From Dactylonectria macrodidyma (taxonomy: Eukaryota; Ascomycota; Sordariomycetes; Hypocreales; Nectriaceae), in contig JAGMUV010000037.1 of NCBI GenBank assembly GCA_020744425.1, positions 248,001-312,000 of the forward strand: a DNA stretch of 64,000 bases, in the 5' to 3' direction. Shown piece by piece: positions 63,011-64,000 of the stretch. The position numbers were made by a program, and so were the translations under genes. Each line of letters opens with the position of its first letter. The first letter of the stretch is position 1. A model generated the notes under the pieces. It was given only the letters and a program-made list of their open reading frames with translations, had not been told where the DNA came from and searched no databases.

Positions 63011-63720
63011 AACAAAACAAAATTGACCACTATTTTGTTTTGTTTTGAAATAATACAGGCTGATATTGATTTGGTATTGATTTGTATTGAATATTACCAA
63101 AATGCTATCAAAGGCTTAGTAAGTCGGGAGACAGCCCACAATCATTGGATCTGTAAGCAACATACGTGCTTCAAATTGCCCCATTTCCCAGCCAAAACTT
63201 GAGGCATATGAGCTTCTCGATTGTCAAATCTTTCAGACTGTGTCTCTGCGTTGATACCGCCAATTTGCAATGGCTGAACGTTCTCTCGCACTCACACGAA
63301 GTAGCCGGAATTGACAGTATATCGAAGGCCATTTTTGCTAGCCGTGGCAACGAATCCTGGTGCTGCCTCCACCACTCTAACGGGTCCTTCACAGGTAACA
63401 ACGGCCCCGAGAAGTAGGAAGTAAGCTCATCCTTCTGTGTTAAGTCCTCAGGCTTATCGTAGAAGTCGTCATCGATGAGGTAACATGGCTGGGCCTGATC
63501 AACCGGCTGGTTATCTCGTAGGTCAAGCTTCTTGTATTCGTCGTCGAAGAACTTCGTGAAGGTTGAAAACACGTGTTGAGCATGTTCTTCATCAAGGTTC
63601 TTCTCAATCCATCGCTTCTTGAGACCAGGGTGTAGGATCATCGCTGCCCAGTAGGCAGGCGAGTGGTCGAGAGTAGCAATGTATTTCTCAATTTTAAAGA
63701 TCGCTACTGAAAGACTGGCA
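63011..63720 (-). pseudogene. Second hAT transposase C-terminus with 3' end
   Basis: CAAAACAAAACAAAAT and its inverse lie near 63,005-63,050. They mark a 3' end with subterminal repeats. Minus-strand coding from about 63,718 to 63,171 reads FKIEKYIATLDHSPAYWAA, WIEKNLDEEHAQHVFSTF and the dimerisation block (ATSCECERTFSHCKL). It is inserted in, or fused to, the 5' part of the neighbouring hAT. Its own N-terminal half is replaced by Helitron sequence. Confidence 0.75.
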
Positions 63721-64000
63721 CGCAGAGAGTGCCGCTTTGGGTTTCCTCACGGGCAGCGCCTACTAGCCTCCCTTGAAAAGGTTCCTCATTCTAAGCACTG
63801 GAGCTTCAGGGGCGAGCGGAACGATAGCCAGATTAACCACTATAACCGCTTGCTTACCGTTGCGTGGCTAGCCAATACAGATGTCTCGCCCTGCACGAGC
63901 CTACAGCAGGTAATCGATTACGCAGCCAAATACTGCTCCAAGTCGGAAAAGAAAAGTGAGTCTTTTGCCCAGATTGGGAAAGCCCTGATGCCCCGGGTCA
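63718..64000 (+). pseudogene. Helitron Rep fragment of a different family, runs off the window
   Basis: An open frame without a start reads CRFGFPHGQRLLASLEKV, HWSFRGERNDSQINHYNRLL, WLANTDVSPCTSLQQVIDYA and AKYCSKSEKK. The DYAAKYCSK part is the two-Tyr (Y-x3-Y) Rep motif of the Helitron-like helicases common in fungi. It is unlike H3, where the motif is YLTNY. It starts abruptly at the hAT boundary and continues beyond the window, so its completeness is unknown. Confidence 0.7.

Overview
The window is genomic DNA of a filamentous ascomycete (Pezizomycotina). The genes have short introns (about 55-110 bp) with GTAAGT/GTATGT-type donors, CTAAC/CTGAC-like branch sites and AG acceptors. The transposon set is also fungal: Fot1/pogo, Tad-like LINE, copia, hAT, piggyBac, and Helitrons with a Rep-Pif1 gene plus a divergent second gene. 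The species cannot be named from sequence alone. I saw no rRNA, tRNA or CRISPR. || Host-type genes form small islands: an SRR1-like gene (1011-2266), a Gcn5 acetyltransferase gene (18542-20381), a small secreted GPI-type Cys-rich protein (21157-21821), a conserved short fungal protein (25910-26476), a broken bZIP gene (27379-27869), a disordered protein (29146-30003), a DUF7923-like/CCCH zinc-finger gene (55992-57386) and a PD-(D/E)XK nuclease-like gene (58023-59637). || Nearly everything else is mobile DNA, mostly nested. At 3.7-9.0 kb there are two hAT 3' pieces, a Fot1/pogo element carrying a hAT-type MITE, a piggyBac remnant cut by the pogo element, and another hAT 3' end. At 9.9-14.4 kb there is a distinctive module: a gene of unknown function, an integrase-type DDE recombinase gene and a decayed Cys-rich gene, sharing a dispersed GGGGGCG word and flanked by inverted hAT-like ends. 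At 15.5-17 kb lies the 5' part of a Tad-like LINE. At 24-25.7 kb lies a decayed second pogo copy. || From 30.98 to 55.79 kb there is a cluster of three related Helitrons. H1 (minus, 30981-42248) lost about 6.1 kb internally and received a complete copia element and two solo LTRs. H2 (plus, 42394-44666) lost most of its genes and contains a piece of another gene family. H3 (plus, 44666-55794) looks complete, with a 2252-residue Rep-helicase and a divergent 487-residue second protein, separated by repeat arrays. H1 and H2 are head to head; H2 and H3 abut head to tail. The right edge (60-64 kb) holds a 5'-truncated LINE, two hAT elements and the start of a second type of Helitron Rep gene. || The clearest event is a 616-bp hAT-type MITE with an exact 8-bp target duplication inside the bromodomain of the Gcn5 gene.
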